Shown here: positions 1 to 11,471 of the stretch, piece by piece
Layout of the letters: each line of letters begins with the position of its first letter
How positions within the stretch are numbered: the stretch's first letter is position 1
From: Zygnema cylindricum
Lineage: Eukaryota; Streptophyta; Zygnematophyceae; Zygnematales; Zygnemataceae
Assembly: GCA_037447655.1 (NCBI GenBank)
Contig: JBBHKE010001934.1
Location: forward strand, 130,669-194,668
DNA: 64,000 nucleotides
Direction of reading: 5' to 3'
Notes under the pieces: model-generated
Told to the model about the DNA's origin: nothing
Seen by the model: only the letters and a program-made list of their open reading frames with translations
Databases searched by the model: none
Made by a program: the position numbers and the translations under genes

Positions 1-1185
1 CAAACCTCCTCTTTCTACAGGGAGCGTTTGTCTTCACACGAGAGCCTCGTTAAGCCCTTTGAGGTGTCCTTTCTACCTATTAGCTGAGTCCACGTGGTAC
101 GTATACACGGCACTATTCGTAGAGAAAAGATTCTATTTTTTCTAGGGGTGAGATGTGTCACTCATACCCCTACCCTCTCACCAATGATGACTAGGTCACT
201 CCAATCATCTAGAATTTCAAAATCACCTCCCATTCTGTGGATACGAGTGGAAAAATATACATGAGATGTATGGAAACGACTCATTTTTAGAACAGAGATG
301 CATACACAATATACTGTTTCTAAAACTATGGAAGTGATCTTTCCCTCAGAAATGTCGAATCATACCCCTACTTTAGATGAAGTACCTTCTATTCCCATCG
401 GTTCCTTACAAATCCGTATTGGACTCATTATATTTCTTTTTACGAGTAATACAACCACAAGGTTTCAACTACTAAACCGTATTCGCCAATCCCGTAATCG
501 CAAAACTATCCGCCTCCCTTTATTTCTTCGAACCACATCGTCTTCCGTAAATCAAACCTTTATTACTTTACCACCTACTAACATCACCGACACGAGTTCC
601 ATTCCGAGTGATTGATGGACAACTTCAAATAAATAAAAGATCCAAACATAACCTTTTTATATATCTCACAACTTATTTGCCAATAATTATCAAGTGAAGA
701 TATAAAATCAATCTTACATTTCTCTTTCTCTCCTGGTTTCCGTCTGGTACCGACGACGCAGTAAATCTTTCTCCGTTTTACTTAAACTTCCATAAAATGA
801 TCAAAATCGTTTCCTGACGGAGACCGGTCCAAACTTGGTCCTAGATGTCTTACGATGCATCTGTGTGTGGAATAGATAATTCTGCGATTGCTTTACTATG
901 TGAGCTTTACAAAGTGCGTATAAATAGATAACTAGGTTATCTGATTAAGCATCATCTGATTGTTTTTACGCGTGATTAGTTAAGTACGTACCTTCGCTTA
1001 GCTTCGTCATATTTATGTTGACTAGTCTGCTGGTGTTAATGTCGGCGGTGGGTGTTATTCGAAAGTCGCTGGAAACTCCTATCGCAGTGAGCCACGGTGC
1101 ACCGCGGTGTAATAAACTATAGCCTCTTCTACCCTCCTCTTTGGTACCGAGGGCTAAACCGTTTACAGTGGAACATCTTTATTTC
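1..1185. other. Unassigned sequence, no supported gene
   Basis: I see no recognisable domain on either strand. The one plus-strand open frame of about 100 codons (298-615) has no family resemblance. On the minus strand this stretch lies downstream of the copia remnant that starts at 2745, so it may be further decayed retroelement, but I could not align it to integrase or reverse transcriptase. Confidence 0.4.
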
Positions 1186-1189
1186 CCTC

Positions 1190-2745
1190 CGCCTATCAAA
1201 ACGCTAATGCCCTAACCGCTTATGCCAAATCATCAACTTTGGAACACCAACATAATGAGCATTTTTCTTTATATTACTCAGGTTATGCCTAAACATTCCT
1301 TGGCTACCCTTATCTTCCATGAAGTAGATTTCATCCCCATACTAAGCTGTAAAGACTCCCTTTCTAGTGAAGGTATCAAAATCTTTGTCATATAACACAT
1401 ACGTAGAGACAAGATTTTTACTCAGCAAAGGTATGTAGAGTACATATAAAAAGGTGAGCATAGGTGTCTTACCCTCCACTAAAACTTTAAGATCTACTAA
1501 CCTCACTGGATCAGTAGTAACCACTCTCCCATCCCCATACTCACTGTGTAGAGTGGGGATCTTTTTTATCTTAGAAAAGAGATGCTTATCACGGCACATA
1601 TGCATGGTGCACCTGAGTCGATTATCCATCTTTCCTGTGGAGTTTCCCGAATTGCTCCGAGAGCACACTTCTGTTTGCGAGGGACATCTCTCTCCTCCAA
1701 ACTCGCGTCAAGAAGAAACTCCTCATCCTCCTCCTCAAAGGACTCGTCGTCGGTCTCTCCTTTCACTTTTGTGATCACAAGTGCTTTCTTCTCCCCTCCG
1801 GAAGAACCCCCTCCATGGTTCTCTTGGAGCCTCGGCTCTGACAGCTTAACAGAATCCACGATGAAATGTCCCGTTTTTTTACAAAAATGATAAACGCCTT
1901 TTGCTGGCTTCTATCCTCTAGATTGATCTCTCTCTCCTTTGTACGTTTTTTTTGGATCCTTCCCCCACCGTTTTGGTCTTGTAGCTAGAGTTTGGATGCT
2001 CTTTCCCCCTCTCCTAATCTCAATTATGTTTTCCTGCACAAGTATCATTTGGAAAACTGTGTTCCACTTCCATGAATTGTTAGTCATTTCGTGTACTTTA
2101 TACACAATGCTTTCATACTCGTCGGGTAACTTCATGATGAGAGTGTTAACTTTCATCTTCATTGTACCTCTCCACCTGACACTCTCCATCTCCATATACA
2201 AAGAAGAGAGATCATTACAGTAGTCCAACATCTTTCCCCTTTTGGAAGTATAATTATCTAACTTTTGCTGTGCCAACTAGAGCTCCTGAATAGTACCTGC
2301 TCTATAGATCTCCACCAAACTCACCCACCACTCCTCGGCCTTGTAAGTGTGAAGGTGGGGGGTCGCCCAAGCCCGAGTGAGGTGTCTTAGAATAAACTTT
2401 TTTGGTAGCCATGTTGATGTCTTCCCACGTTGGGGTATCATTCTCCGCGGTTTTCACGGTTGGCGCTCTAAGTGCCGTGGTAATAGGGGCAATAGGAGTA
2501 AGAGGCGTTTCCTTCTCTTTCCCTTTTTTGGACACACTGTTGTCCCCATCGTCTCCCTCCTATGCTGCAGCAGATGCTGTTGCAGAAACCTTTATTCCAC
2601 CAAACCCATGTTGTGTTCCTTGAGGTGGATGTTTCACTTGTCCACTAGCAATACCCGAGTATCGTTTTCGCACACAATCCTTGTCATCATGGCCTCCCAA
2701 TAGATGAACCCATATCCATTGAACGTGGGCACCCTAGAGGGTGGG
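1190..2745 (-). pseudogene. Ty1/copia remnant: gag, protease and pre-integrase pieces
   Basis: Read on the minus strand from 2745, the order is that of a copia polyprotein. A Gag N-terminus with the pattern FNGYGFIYWEAMM lies near 2690-2735. Gag body sequence (LPDEYESIVY) lies in 2276-1911. A broken zinc knuckle near 1895-1860 reads YHFCKKTGHFIVD, with the first and last metal ligands lost. An acidic stretch follows, then a protease active-site motif WIIDSGAP near 1607-1640 and the pre-integrase motif IWHKRLGH at about 1208-1235, with a stop codon directly after it. Frames change several times. Integrase, reverse transcriptase and RNase H were not found downstream. A block near 2740-2760 resembles the sequence next to the 5' LTR of the element at 27119-33334, so the two are probably related families. 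It is a dead fragment. Confidence 0.75.
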
Positions 2746-4390
2746 CCTATAATCCATAGAAGGTGGGCATACGTCATACACGCTAAAGAAACTTATTCGC
2801 TAATAGCGATTGGCGTTGTACCAAATGACACAAATAATACTTACGTAACAAATACTCAAAATCCAACGAAAATGTAACAAAGACTTAACAGCAAACGTAA
2901 AGAATACAATAAATTATGTGAACACAAACTCAAACTAAATCGAACCTAAACTAAACACAAACGTGAATTTGGTCAATCCGCCAATTCACCCAATAATCCT
3001 AACAATCCCCCTCTTATTGGGAGAAGCTGTGGAATGCCACGCCACCAACTTTAGCCGCCCCCTCTTAAACATATCACTATACAAAAACACAAGCTCGAAT
3101 ATCAATGCAGACAAAAAGATGTAACACTCCAACGTCCAAGTTAGCCGTACACAAATTGAGTAAGTTTTTCTTTTCCTCTTACCGGAAGGATCACGGCAAG
3201 CGTAATTCCCAATTTTCTCCCCCAACTGTCGCTGCCAATGTCATATAAATCGCTTCAAATTGTAACGCGATAGTGTACATATTCACGCCAACTCCACATG
3301 GGCACGCACCGAGTTTTTTCCTGTAGACGTCAAACATACGCAAACATAACCTCCAATATGTGGTGCCTCTACAAAATAAATGAACAAGTTAGCGGTCGTC
3401 AATTTTCATGAAGGGAAACTGCAGCCTTAATCCGCGTCATAATCTCTAATGTATGGGTACTATACTGAAAACGAGCCACAATTCCATCGTACCAAAAAGT
3501 TATGGAAATATTGCTTGGCCGTCAAATAATTACTCCTCCTCGCATGACGATATATTTCGACATCCAAAACCGGCGGCCGTAATATCCAGCATTGTTCCTT
3601 CTCCAAAGTACAAGAGGCATTCGATTGACGCCCTATACGGAACTAATACTCCATCGCACATACGCCCAAATAGATTTTGTAAATACAAATCTTCACAGCG
3701 TCTGTATCAATCCAAATTGATTCATGTAAGCATAATCCATTTTAGGAGACCTTAAAGTAATCTCCTCTCGGACTTTCAACCGTCACACCAAATCAAACTT
3801 AATCTGAACTCGTCTATTGTTAGCAACCGTACAAACAGTTGCGTCAACATTACTCCACAATGATTATACCAATCCACACAGCGATTTTGGTAACCGCCGC
3901 ACCGTAATGCTCGAAAAGTTTTGCCGTACTTCCAACTCCACATTCCAATATCACACCAAAAAAAAAGGTACCAACAAGGTATCAAAAAAAAACATAGTGG
4001 CCAGTTGGCCACACACCAGTTCGACATCTAACAATAGCAAACGACCAAAATAGCCGGCAAAAGATCAGTCTCGTTCCAACACAGAACGTCACTTCTTCCT
4101 CCTCAAAGTTTAGCGTCAAAAGGAACTGAAACTTCAGATACACGCGGTACTGTATTTGATCACGAACCAAAATGAAACACCATATCAAACACCCATACTA
4201 AACGTAAACTGATTCACTTTTCGTACTAGTGAACCATACAAATTAAATCTCGTTTTAACCGTACATAATTTTCTCCTTTGTTTCTTCACCTCACTTCACT
4301 CACATACGCCTCTCTCACGCCTTCCACTTCCTCATTCCAGACACGTCCCCTAACTCCCTAAAATTTGACACTCCACCTCCTTAGCATTCT
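2746..4390. other. Non-coding stretch upstream of the copia remnant
   Basis: Just outside the Gag start, plus-strand gggcctataatcc (about 2750-2762) resembles ggggcctataacc next to the 5' LTR of the larger minus-strand element. It may mark a primer-binding site, with an LTR beyond it. I found no second LTR copy to confirm this. The open frames here are short and resemble nothing I know. Confidence 0.35.
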
Positions 4391-4392
4391 TT

Positions 4393-4599
4393 GTGGCCTC
4401 TTCACCTTCTCAGTCACCTTCACTGCTTCTTCACTTCACTCTTTTATTTACTCTTCTTCTCTTTCCTTTTTCTCCAGCTTCTTCTTCCAACGAATTTCCA
4501 CTCACACCGACATCTGATTACTCCATCACAGGATTTGAAATCTCCGCATCTGAACCTCGAAGCTGCTTGCAAATGCCAAATATGAACTCATTCTTCTAA
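4393..4599 (+). other. Signal-peptide-like open frame without an ATG
   Basis: The frame opens at a GTG and reads as a serine-rich N-terminus, a run of about 18 leucines, phenylalanines and threonines, then FPFSPASSS, a good secretory signal shape. No ATG lies between the upstream stop codon (about 4366) and this point. It could be a signal exon that lost its start codon, or chance coding of a CT-rich stretch. It faces the minus-strand unit 0 next door. I give it little weight. Confidence 0.2.
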
Positions 4600-4658
4600 G
4601 GCACAGAAGAAGTCATTTCGGCAAAAAAAATACTTCGGAAATCCTTGGCTTGGCCGAC

Positions 4659-5008
4659 TTAAATACACGCGACCTGAATCATCGCATCCAAAGGGATCTC
4701 TGTACAATTCGTCGTTTTTGTAACATTCGACCTGTGGAAAGTTCCCCTTGTTCACAATGGCCGCCTTCGCCGCCTCCACATTCTATTATGCAGAGCAGAA
4801 ACGACAAAAGATGATGCATCAGAGGAGCGAATGAGAGTCAAATTTTGCACATGTGAATACATGCTGCGTCGAAAATGGGGAGAAGTGAAGGTCAACGGAG
4901 GGAAACCATACTGTCTGGCTCTATCATGGGCCCGACGTAGTCTCCTAAAACAGTTGCCACAAGGCACGCTACTATGAATAGTGTCACTGTGACCGTGGTG
5001 GCAGCCAT
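4659..5008 (-). pseudogene. Unit 0: 5' exons of an LRR-EGF family protein, truncated
   Basis: Exon 1 (5008-4912) starts at an ATG in good context (GTAGCCATGG) and encodes a secretory signal beginning MAATTVTVTLFIVACLVA and ending in GDYVGPMIEPD. It stops after 97 nt at a GT donor, the same length and phase as exon 1 of unit 3 at 58274. Exon 2 (about 4782-4659) encodes EAAKAAIVNKGNFPQVECY followed by CDDSGRVYLS. This corresponds to the unit 3 exon with GNFPKIQCY and CNESGHVYSM, and its C..SGRV ending is typical of plant LRR N-terminal caps. The acceptor is displaced by one base and the donor reads GTCGG rather than GTGAGT, so splicing here is doubtful. No LRR exons follow on the minus strand; the copia remnant lies there instead. 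I infer a broken paralogue of unit 3. Confidence 0.6.
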
Positions 5009-5076
5009 GGCTACAAACTGGCCACGTCACAAGGATAAAAAAATGTTTTGAAGAATGGCGGCTTTGGTTAAAAAAG

Positions 5077-5170
5077 GTCAACTATAGTCAACTAGGGTCA
5101 ACCAAGGTCAACTTTGGTCAACTAAAGTCACCTAAAGTTCAACTAGGGTCAATAAGGGTTTTGACCGAGG
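5077..5170 (-). promoter_or_regulatory. W-box-like TTGAC cluster upstream of unit 0
   Basis: A short degenerate tandem repeat of about 9-10 bp (ggtcaacta and variants) starts 69 bp upstream of the unit 0 ATG. Six copies contain GTCAA, which is TTGAC on the gene strand, and two plus-strand TTGAC cores follow by 5190. TTGAC(C/T) is the core bound by WRKY factors in green plants. Function is inferred from position and motif only. Confidence 0.5.
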
Positions 5171-5249
5171 AAAACTGTTGACTCCTAATCTTGTAAATGG
5201 TTTGAAAGACCTCAGGGTTTTGAGAGTGGACGTTTTTGTACTTCTTGTT

Positions 5250-5336
5250 TTCACATGTGGAAGGATCGGAAGTTTTGACTGGAGGAAAACTGTTTACTCA
5301 ATGTGTCACACGTGCAAAGAACCAACAAGTGTCCTA
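5250..5336 (-). promoter_or_regulatory. Paired ACACGTG..GAACCAAC motif in unit 0 promoter
   Basis: acacgtgcaaagaaccaac begins at 5308, with a diverged copy (acatgtggaaggatcgg) from 5253. Two matching copies spaced 50 bp apart stand upstream of unit 3 at 58406 and 58456. The CACGTG core is a G-box/bHLH-bZIP type site. Confidence 0.4.
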
Positions 5337-5481
5337 TTGACAATAGGTAATTAATAGTTCACTTCCCTATTTTAGTTTTGGTTTAAAGAAAGAGAGTGAG
5401 GATCAGAGGCGCGCCATGGCTGCCGCCATATTTAGAAAATGGCAGTTTTTGAAGTAAAGGGTATTTTACTAAAATGATGTC

Positions 5482-5552
5482 TAAGTCTAGATTTGAACCT
5501 GCGACCTCTAAAGTCTCTATGGCCTAACGCCTTAACCATTAAGGCGTTACGA
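5482..5552 (-). other. tRNA-like sequence (tRNA pseudogene or SINE head)
   Basis: On the minus strand, GCCTTAATGGTTAAGGCG resembles a D-arm with A box. CGCAGGTTCAAATCT, about 45 bases further on, matches the B box (GGTTCRANYCC) at nearly every position. The spacing suggests a Leu/Ser-type tRNA with a long variable arm. I cannot pair an acceptor stem or name the anticodon, so an active tRNA gene is unlikely. Confidence 0.4.
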
Positions 5553-5559
5553 AACGATA

Positions 5560-6593
5560 CACGTGACGGGTTTCATAAATACATAAACATTCCCGCAACA
5601 GCTAATTAACAGCAGACTAACCAAAAAGAGCAATTCCTGCATGTACACGAATCTGAACCGTGTAAAATATGTTTTGATCGGACGGCCGACATTATAGCCG
5701 CCACCCGAAATGAGCTTTTGGCGGCATACAGAGATAGCCTCGCGCAGTGCCACGTGGCGCCACATTATTTGATACCGGAGAAGATGGGAGGAGGAACCAT
5801 GGCTTCCGATTTGACAGGTGTCACCTTGTAGACCTTGTCGTACAATAGTTGTACAATAAGTACATCGCCCATTGTACCTTCTTGTACTATATAGTGTTCC
5901 TATTGGACAAGGGTTTAGAAGTAGGCAGTCATGAGTAGGCAGACCGAGACTTAGTAATATTTAGGTACCTCTCTCTCTAAGAGAGCTTGTAACTATAAAG
6001 GTCATCTTTGACCAGCCATAACTTACTGCTCAGGGGAGTTTATTCAGTGATTCTTTTTGCGTTTGACTCAAGGGATTTTTGATCTCACAGGGGTGAGATT
6101 GGTTAGAATATTTGTGTGCCTAGGCGGCGCTTATTCAGCGGGAAAGTGGAAGGGGCAAATATTATCCTAGAGGCTTTACATAGGCTGCTCATTATGTGGG
6201 TCAATGGAGACCACAAAATTTCATGTCCTACAGATGTATTTAACCAGCGGTCTACCGAACATTCGGTTATCAAGTTGGAAAAAACATGGTTCAAAAGTAG
6301 GCGTTTTATGGTATGTCTTTGGTAGGCGCACAAAACTTGGCACAAATCTCACGTAATGTAGGCATAATGTATGTGTGTGCACTCTTGTACAAACGTACGA
6401 ATCTGACGTATAGCCATAGTATAGCCCACGCCGCGGACGAATTTTTAAGCGAAGTGATACGGCGTAGGATGACATTCCGCGGGAAAGAAAACCCCAATTT
6501 TATTTTTTTTATCGTCCCATACTGCCTGGTTGGTCAATTTGAGGCTTAATTTAGTGTTGTTTTCAAAATCGCAAGCGCTAATATGAAAAATAG
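5560..6593. other. Upstream region shared in part with 58.3-59.65 kb
   Basis: No gene is supported here. Patches match the region upstream of unit 3, notably caaaagtaggcgtttt followed by ggtaggcgc (6293-6331 here, about 59197-59240 there). Open frames on both strands at 6103-6345 overlap and look like chance frames. Confidence 0.4.
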
Positions 6594-6812
6594 TCTTATC
6601 GTAAGCTGAATTATGGGCTTTTCATGTGATCTTCTTAGATCACTACTTTGATCAGCCGCCGTCCGATCGTCAAAATCTGACGGTTTAAATAAAAAATAAC
6701 TCAAAACTCAAATAAAAATTTTTTTTTTGTCTGAATGTTTTTCAAAATTTTGACATGACATTTAATTCTCTATCGATCGATGTGCAACTCAACACTGTTA
6801 CTATTTTTTTTC
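6594..6812 (+). repeat. Segmental-duplication block, copy A
   Basis: About 215 bp match 59656-59869. The blocks share cttttcatgtgatcttctta, the phrase ccgtccgatcgtc, tgtttttcaaa and ctctatcgatcgatgtg, with scattered substitutions. With the paralogous 5' exons and promoters, this defines a duplicated unit of about 2.2 kb in the same orientation. Confidence 0.75.
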
Positions 6813-9015
6813 ATTTTGCGACCAATACAATATAGGACTTAAAGACGTATTCTATGTTTTACAATATTTTTGAACATTTTCAAATCAATTTGCAAGTTTC
6901 ATTCAAATGCACATATTCTCTTTTGAAAGGGTTGAAAACTTCACTTCCAATTAAAAGTGGTCCTTACAAAAACATTTGAGAAATGATAGATAAATAGGTT
7001 TATAGTATTGTTTGGGGATGGGCAATGACTCCCTTTTTAGCCCATTTCACTACAATTGGCCACTTTGGAAACGTTAGTGCTTTGTACGCCTTTCCTGTTT
7101 GTAATGAAAAAACAATTCAAATTGAAAATCTCGAATGAACCTCCAGTGGAAAAGCGAGGACCTAATAATAATGAGTATATTCTCTACCGAGACTTTCATT
7201 GAAAATTAGACATTTGTGTGACCTTCGATAAATTCTAGTCGTTTTTATAAATCAAGGGCAAACCTTCATGAGAAGAGATTTTAAGGTTAGCCGATTTGCA
7301 ACTCCCTATTACCCACAAACAATATGCAGAAAAAATGTTGTCAGATCATCATTTTCATTTGTCGAAATTAGTGTGATTTTTTCGTTTTGAAATCTTAAGT
7401 TAGGTATGTAACTACGTACTAATTATACAACGTACTAATTTTACTGCATACTAATTTGACTGCAGCTATATGTTGAGCTGTCTAGATTGAAGTTCTGTTA
7501 ATAAATTCATGTCATACGTGGAGTACAATACTATTTAATGTTTTCAATAAACTAATATGTTATATAAAGTATTAAATTTCACTAGTACTATATTTCGCGA
7601 AATATATCGCGATATAATTTGTTGGTCGTTGTGCAATATATAGAGGCCTTTGAATGGATGATATTAGATATATCGAATATCAAATTTTTCGCGATAAAAT
7701 TTTACCCGATATAACAATAATTTAAGCATATGTTGTACAATGTAACAGAAGGTATTGTTGAGTAGTTAACCATTGTACAATAATAAATTAGTCATTGAAA
7801 TTTTGGATTATAGACGACCAAAGTGACAATCGTCAATATTGATATTCAACACCGAATAATGTTGAGCATCCAGATTAGTAATGGTTAGCCAATAAATCAT
7901 TTATGAGCTGGATTTGAAGCACCGGATGTCCAAATTCTCAGTTACAATAAAAAAAATTGAATGATTAACACATGAACAATACTAAAACTATGATATCCCC
8001 AAGAATGTATGCTTGTGGGTAAAAACCGTCTTTCAAAGATTCAACTACATGTTTTTATGCTCCACTCAACCGGAAATGCAGTCTAAATTTGGAACACTTT
8101 AAGTTTTTTTGTGCTTTGAAAAATGTAATTTTATGGAAAAGCACGGAGACGATGAGCAACTATAAACGGCGGCCCTTATTGCAATGTGTAACTTTAAAAC
8201 CGCGAGGTAAAAAGTGAAATTTTGGTTCAAATAATCTCTTCATTTCCCAAACAAAGTCACATTAAAAGTTTCCCCTTCTCATAAATACCATGGTTTTACA
8301 TTTGCTAAATTGTCGAATTGACGTTTTTTCAACAAATTAGAAAATAGGGCAAACATTCTCAAATAACTACCCTACACAATTCCATTTCTTCTCACAATTG
8401 AGATAATTATTACACCCAAAATCACACGCATGAACGCCCAAAAGTGTGTGGATATACTTCTTGTGAGCTATTTGTGCGTGAAATTCACACATGTCTTCCA
8501 AGGCACGCATGTACACTTTAATACATTTTCTGGTTGAAGATGTATCGGAAATTTTGTCTATATGAACATACCACCTTTAGTTCTTTCAAACACGTCATCT
8601 AAAAAAAAAAACTAATATTTTCTCGTTTATACTTAGTTGTAAATTTGAGAAAAACAATCTTTTGTAATGAAAATAAAAAAACGAGTAAATATATATTCAT
8701 TTAATATATTATGTTCACCGTTGAGATTTTATTTTTTTTAATTTTTTTGTTTTTCGTTTCTATCGTTTTGACCTTTGAAATTTGATTAATGAAATTAAAT
8801 TATGGAAATTTAAATGATATTTTTTTGGTTGAAAATGGAAGAATAAATGACTAATTTTTGCAAAGCGGCTCATGAGGAGGGGGAGGCTAAGGGGGTAGTG
8901 AAAGGGAAGAGGGAAGGATGGATGCATCTAATCAATTGGAATAGTGTCTTCGAAATTCGTAAACTTAATTTTTGTCCTAAACCCTAATTGCTTTTGTGGA
9001 TGACTATTGTCACAT
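6813..9015. other. AT-rich non-coding region
   Basis: No open frame of note. A stretch near 7590-7720 repeats cgatatatcgcg-type palindromes reminiscent of the MITE-like element at 51544, but I could not define ends. A G-rich patch (8875-8920) resembles the purine tracts found in the LRR introns, so unit 1 intron sequence probably begins before 9016. Confidence 0.4.
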
Positions 9016-9087
9016 AATTCTAAATAACAACGATTTTAATGGCAGAATTCCATCGTCCATCGGTCAGCTAACATCTCTCAAATACTT
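9016..9087 (+). CDS. Unit 1 LRR exon 1 (one 24-residue LRR)
   Basis: This 72-bp block encodes one complete plant-type LRR (NNDFNGRIPSSIGQL, then TSLKYL) in phase 2 to phase 2. The donor GTAAGACACATG at 9088 is intact and matches the donors of the other LRR exons. The base before the exon reads CACAT where intact relatives have CACAG, so the acceptor AG has been lost by one substitution. The repeat would add one turn to an extracellular LRR solenoid. The reading frame is open. Confidence 0.65.
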
Positions 9088-9564
9088 GTAAGACACATGA
9101 TACTATGGTTGTGGTACGCATCAAAACTCTTATCTAATTGGAAATGGTTTGTTGCAAAAAATTGTTTGCTACACAAAAGTTTGTCAAAATCAAGCAATTT
9201 TGTTTGCGAAGGTGCAAACGAAGAAATACAATTGTGTGTGGGAAAGTTGTTAATTGATATAGTCATTTTTTCCCTTAACATTTGATACTTATTTATACGA
9301 TGGTCTTTGTCAATAATCGTGTCACGGATCTCTAGTAGCAACCAGTTTTGTATGTATGTTTAATGGGTTTTGCGTATGATAGAGAACTATCAAAATCTTG
9401 CATTTTTCCTTGTATTTACTATTGTTATACGATTGTTAACAATTTTTATTTTTGTTTCTGCCATGATTTGGTTTTTTTTTTATTAATTAAAGTAATTTGA
9501 GATAGAGAAAAAAAAATCAAGCAAGATAGAAACAACAAAAAGGACGAGTTATAAAAGATGAGAT

Positions 9565-9568
<4 letters not shown>

Positions 9569-9612
<44 letters not shown>
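9569..9612. repeat. (AT)n microsatellite in LRR intron
   Basis: About 22 AT units after gatgagatacaaat. The following module has a TA run in the equivalent place (10998), which supports descent from one ancestral intron. Confidence 0.9.
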
Positions 9613-9615
<3 letters not shown>

Positions 9616-10031
9616 TTATCTGTAACACGTTTCAGTTAGGGAGATATTAGAGGAACATGTATTTTTCCTATTTTAATTCGACAAGACTTGTAAAATTTTC
9701 TTGTTTACAATTTTATTTTTGATATCGATATATATTCTATCGCAAAATCTATGCAATTTTGCAGATTTTATTATCTTGTTTTTCTTTTATTTATTGTAAT
9801 ACACGGTATATATGAGTGATAGTTCATACTAACATAATGTGGTTCATAAAAGAGGGGAAAAGGGAAAAAATGAGGGGAGGGGTTAAGCAGAGGGGTGAGA
9901 AAGGGAGGGGTGATCAAAGATACAAAATGCAGGTGTGCAGAAATGTTGTAAATCGATATGGTTTTTATTTTTTCCAACCGTTTAATATTTTTTGAGAATG
10001 TTAATGATGTTTTTTGTTACTCATGTCATAG
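9613..10031 (+). other. Unit 1 intron with short purine tract
   Basis: Intron sequence between LRR exons. It holds a G/A-rich patch (about 9850-9915) and the recurring phrase gtgtgcagaaatgttgtaaatcgata ahead of the next acceptor. No coding potential is seen. Confidence 0.5.
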
Positions 10032-10103
10032 ATATCTATATGCGAACAAGTTGAATGGAAACATTCCATCATCCATCGGTCGACTGGCATCCATCCAACG
10101 CAT
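10032..10103 (+). CDS. Unit 1 LRR exon 2
   Basis: A 72-bp exon with acceptor CATAG at 10031 and donor GTAAGACACG at 10104, both canonical. It encodes one LRR with NKLNGNIPSSIGRL and ASIQR, entered and left in phase 2, so it can be skipped or duplicated without a frame change. It is one turn of an LRR solenoid, probably extracellular given the signal peptide seen in the family. No stop codon is present. Confidence 0.75.
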
Positions 10104-10140
10104 GTAAGACACGTGGCATTATGGTTTTGTTTCGTATTAA

Positions 10141-10720
10141 AAGGGGAGGGGAGGAGGAAGGGGGGAGAAGAGTGAGAGAGCAAAGGGCGAGGGCGAGGGA
10201 GGGAGGGAAAAAGCAATGGAGGGAGGGGTAGAGGGAGGGAGTGGGGGAGAAAGGGAGAGGGGTAAACGAGTACAGGTAGAGAGAGGGGAAGGAGGTAGAG
10301 AGAGGGGAAGGAGGAGATAGGTAGAGGGGTAGAGGAGAGGGGTAGAGGGGTAGAGTAGGAGAGGGGGAGAGGGAGAGAGGGAGGGGTTGAAAGGGAGATC
10401 GGGTGAGGGGGAAAGGAGGTAAGAGCGAGAAAAAGATATGGATATAGAGAGAGAAGGAGATGAGGATGGGGGAAGAGGGGGTGAAACAAAGATTGGGAGA
10501 TAGGGAGAGGGGTAGAGGGAGAGATGGAAAAGGGGAGAGGGCGGAGAGAGGGGGTGAGAGGGGTGGACGGGGGGGTTAGATGGTGAGATTTGGGGCTAGA
10601 GGGAGAGAGGGGAGGAGAGGGGGAGTGAGGAGAGGGAAGCGGGGGAGACCGGGAGTAGGGGATAGGCAACAGGGGGAAAAGGGACGAGGTAGAGGGGGTG
10701 GGAGGAACAGGGAATAGGTT
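10141..10720 (+). repeat. Long polypurine tract (GGGAGAGGGGTAGAG)n in intron
   Basis: Almost 600 bp of G/A with rare T on the plus (sense) strand, including tandem gaaggaggtagagagagggg near 10285-10330. Shorter tracts sit in the same intron position after other LRR exons. The opposite strand reads as a proline/serine frame of 264 codons, an artefact of composition. Confidence 0.9.
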
Positions 10721-10994
10721 AAGTGGGAGGTACATGATTGTTTTTATTCTTAGTATTTTTTCATAAATGGCTGTTTTTTTTTTAACAATATTCAATGGAT
10801 TGTTTCATCCTAAGCATATAAAGGAAGCATGGCGGGAAGGGTAAGTGGTAAGATGTAAATACATATACTTGTTTTTTTATTTTTATAGATATGTTTATTT
10901 GGGACATTTGTTGTATTTGTTTGTTTAAGTAATTTGAGATATCAAACAGGGGAGGGAAAGCAAAAAGGTTGGGTTGTAAAAGTTGAGGTACGAA

Positions 10995-10997
<3 letters not shown>

Positions 10998-11026
<29 letters not shown>
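10998..11026. repeat. (TA)n microsatellite in LRR intron
   Basis: A TA run following gttgaggtacgaatc. It is positionally equivalent to the run at 9569 in the previous module. Confidence 0.85.
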
Positions 11027-11029
<3 letters not shown>

Positions 11030-11471
11030 TGGTCATAAATACATGTACTAATTAAAAAGTAATAAAAAAACATGTAAGTTTCCTTTTAAAATTTGAAGGG
11101 ACTTGTAAACGATTAAATTTTTTCCAAGTTCTTTTTTCATATTGATAAAGGTTGTCGAAAAGACCTATGTTGATTTTAGTTAATTTTTTCTTTTTTTTTA
11201 AACACGGTAAAAACGAGTGATAGATTATACCAAAAAGATAAGGTTGATAAATGACGGGAAATGGGTAAAAATGGGGGGGGGGTAAAAGGTGGGGTGAGTA
11301 GAGTAGGGGAGCAGAAAAGGGCTGAGGGAAAGGGATGGGCAAGCAAAGATGCAAACGTAAAAATGCAGTTATGTGTGGGAAAATTGTACATCGATTTAGT
11401 TATTTTGCACCCTCACCATTTGATATATTTTGAGTAATTTTATGGTTTTCTTGTTGATATTTGTGTCACAG

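Noticed and set aside
4393-4599. Signal-peptide frame as the first exon of unit 1.
   Set aside because: No ATG, no matching N-cap exon on the plus strand, and it lies 4.4 kb before the first unit 1 LRR. Kept only as a low-confidence note.
7430-7740. A second MITE related to the one at 51544.
   Set aside because: It shares cgatatatcgcg-like palindromes, but I found no inverted ends or target duplication.
10001-10795. A 264-codon minus-strand proline/serine-rich frame.
   Set aside because: It is the reverse of a polypurine tract. Any frame across such DNA is open and Pro/Ser/Leu-rich, and it overlaps the sense-strand LRR exon at 10032.
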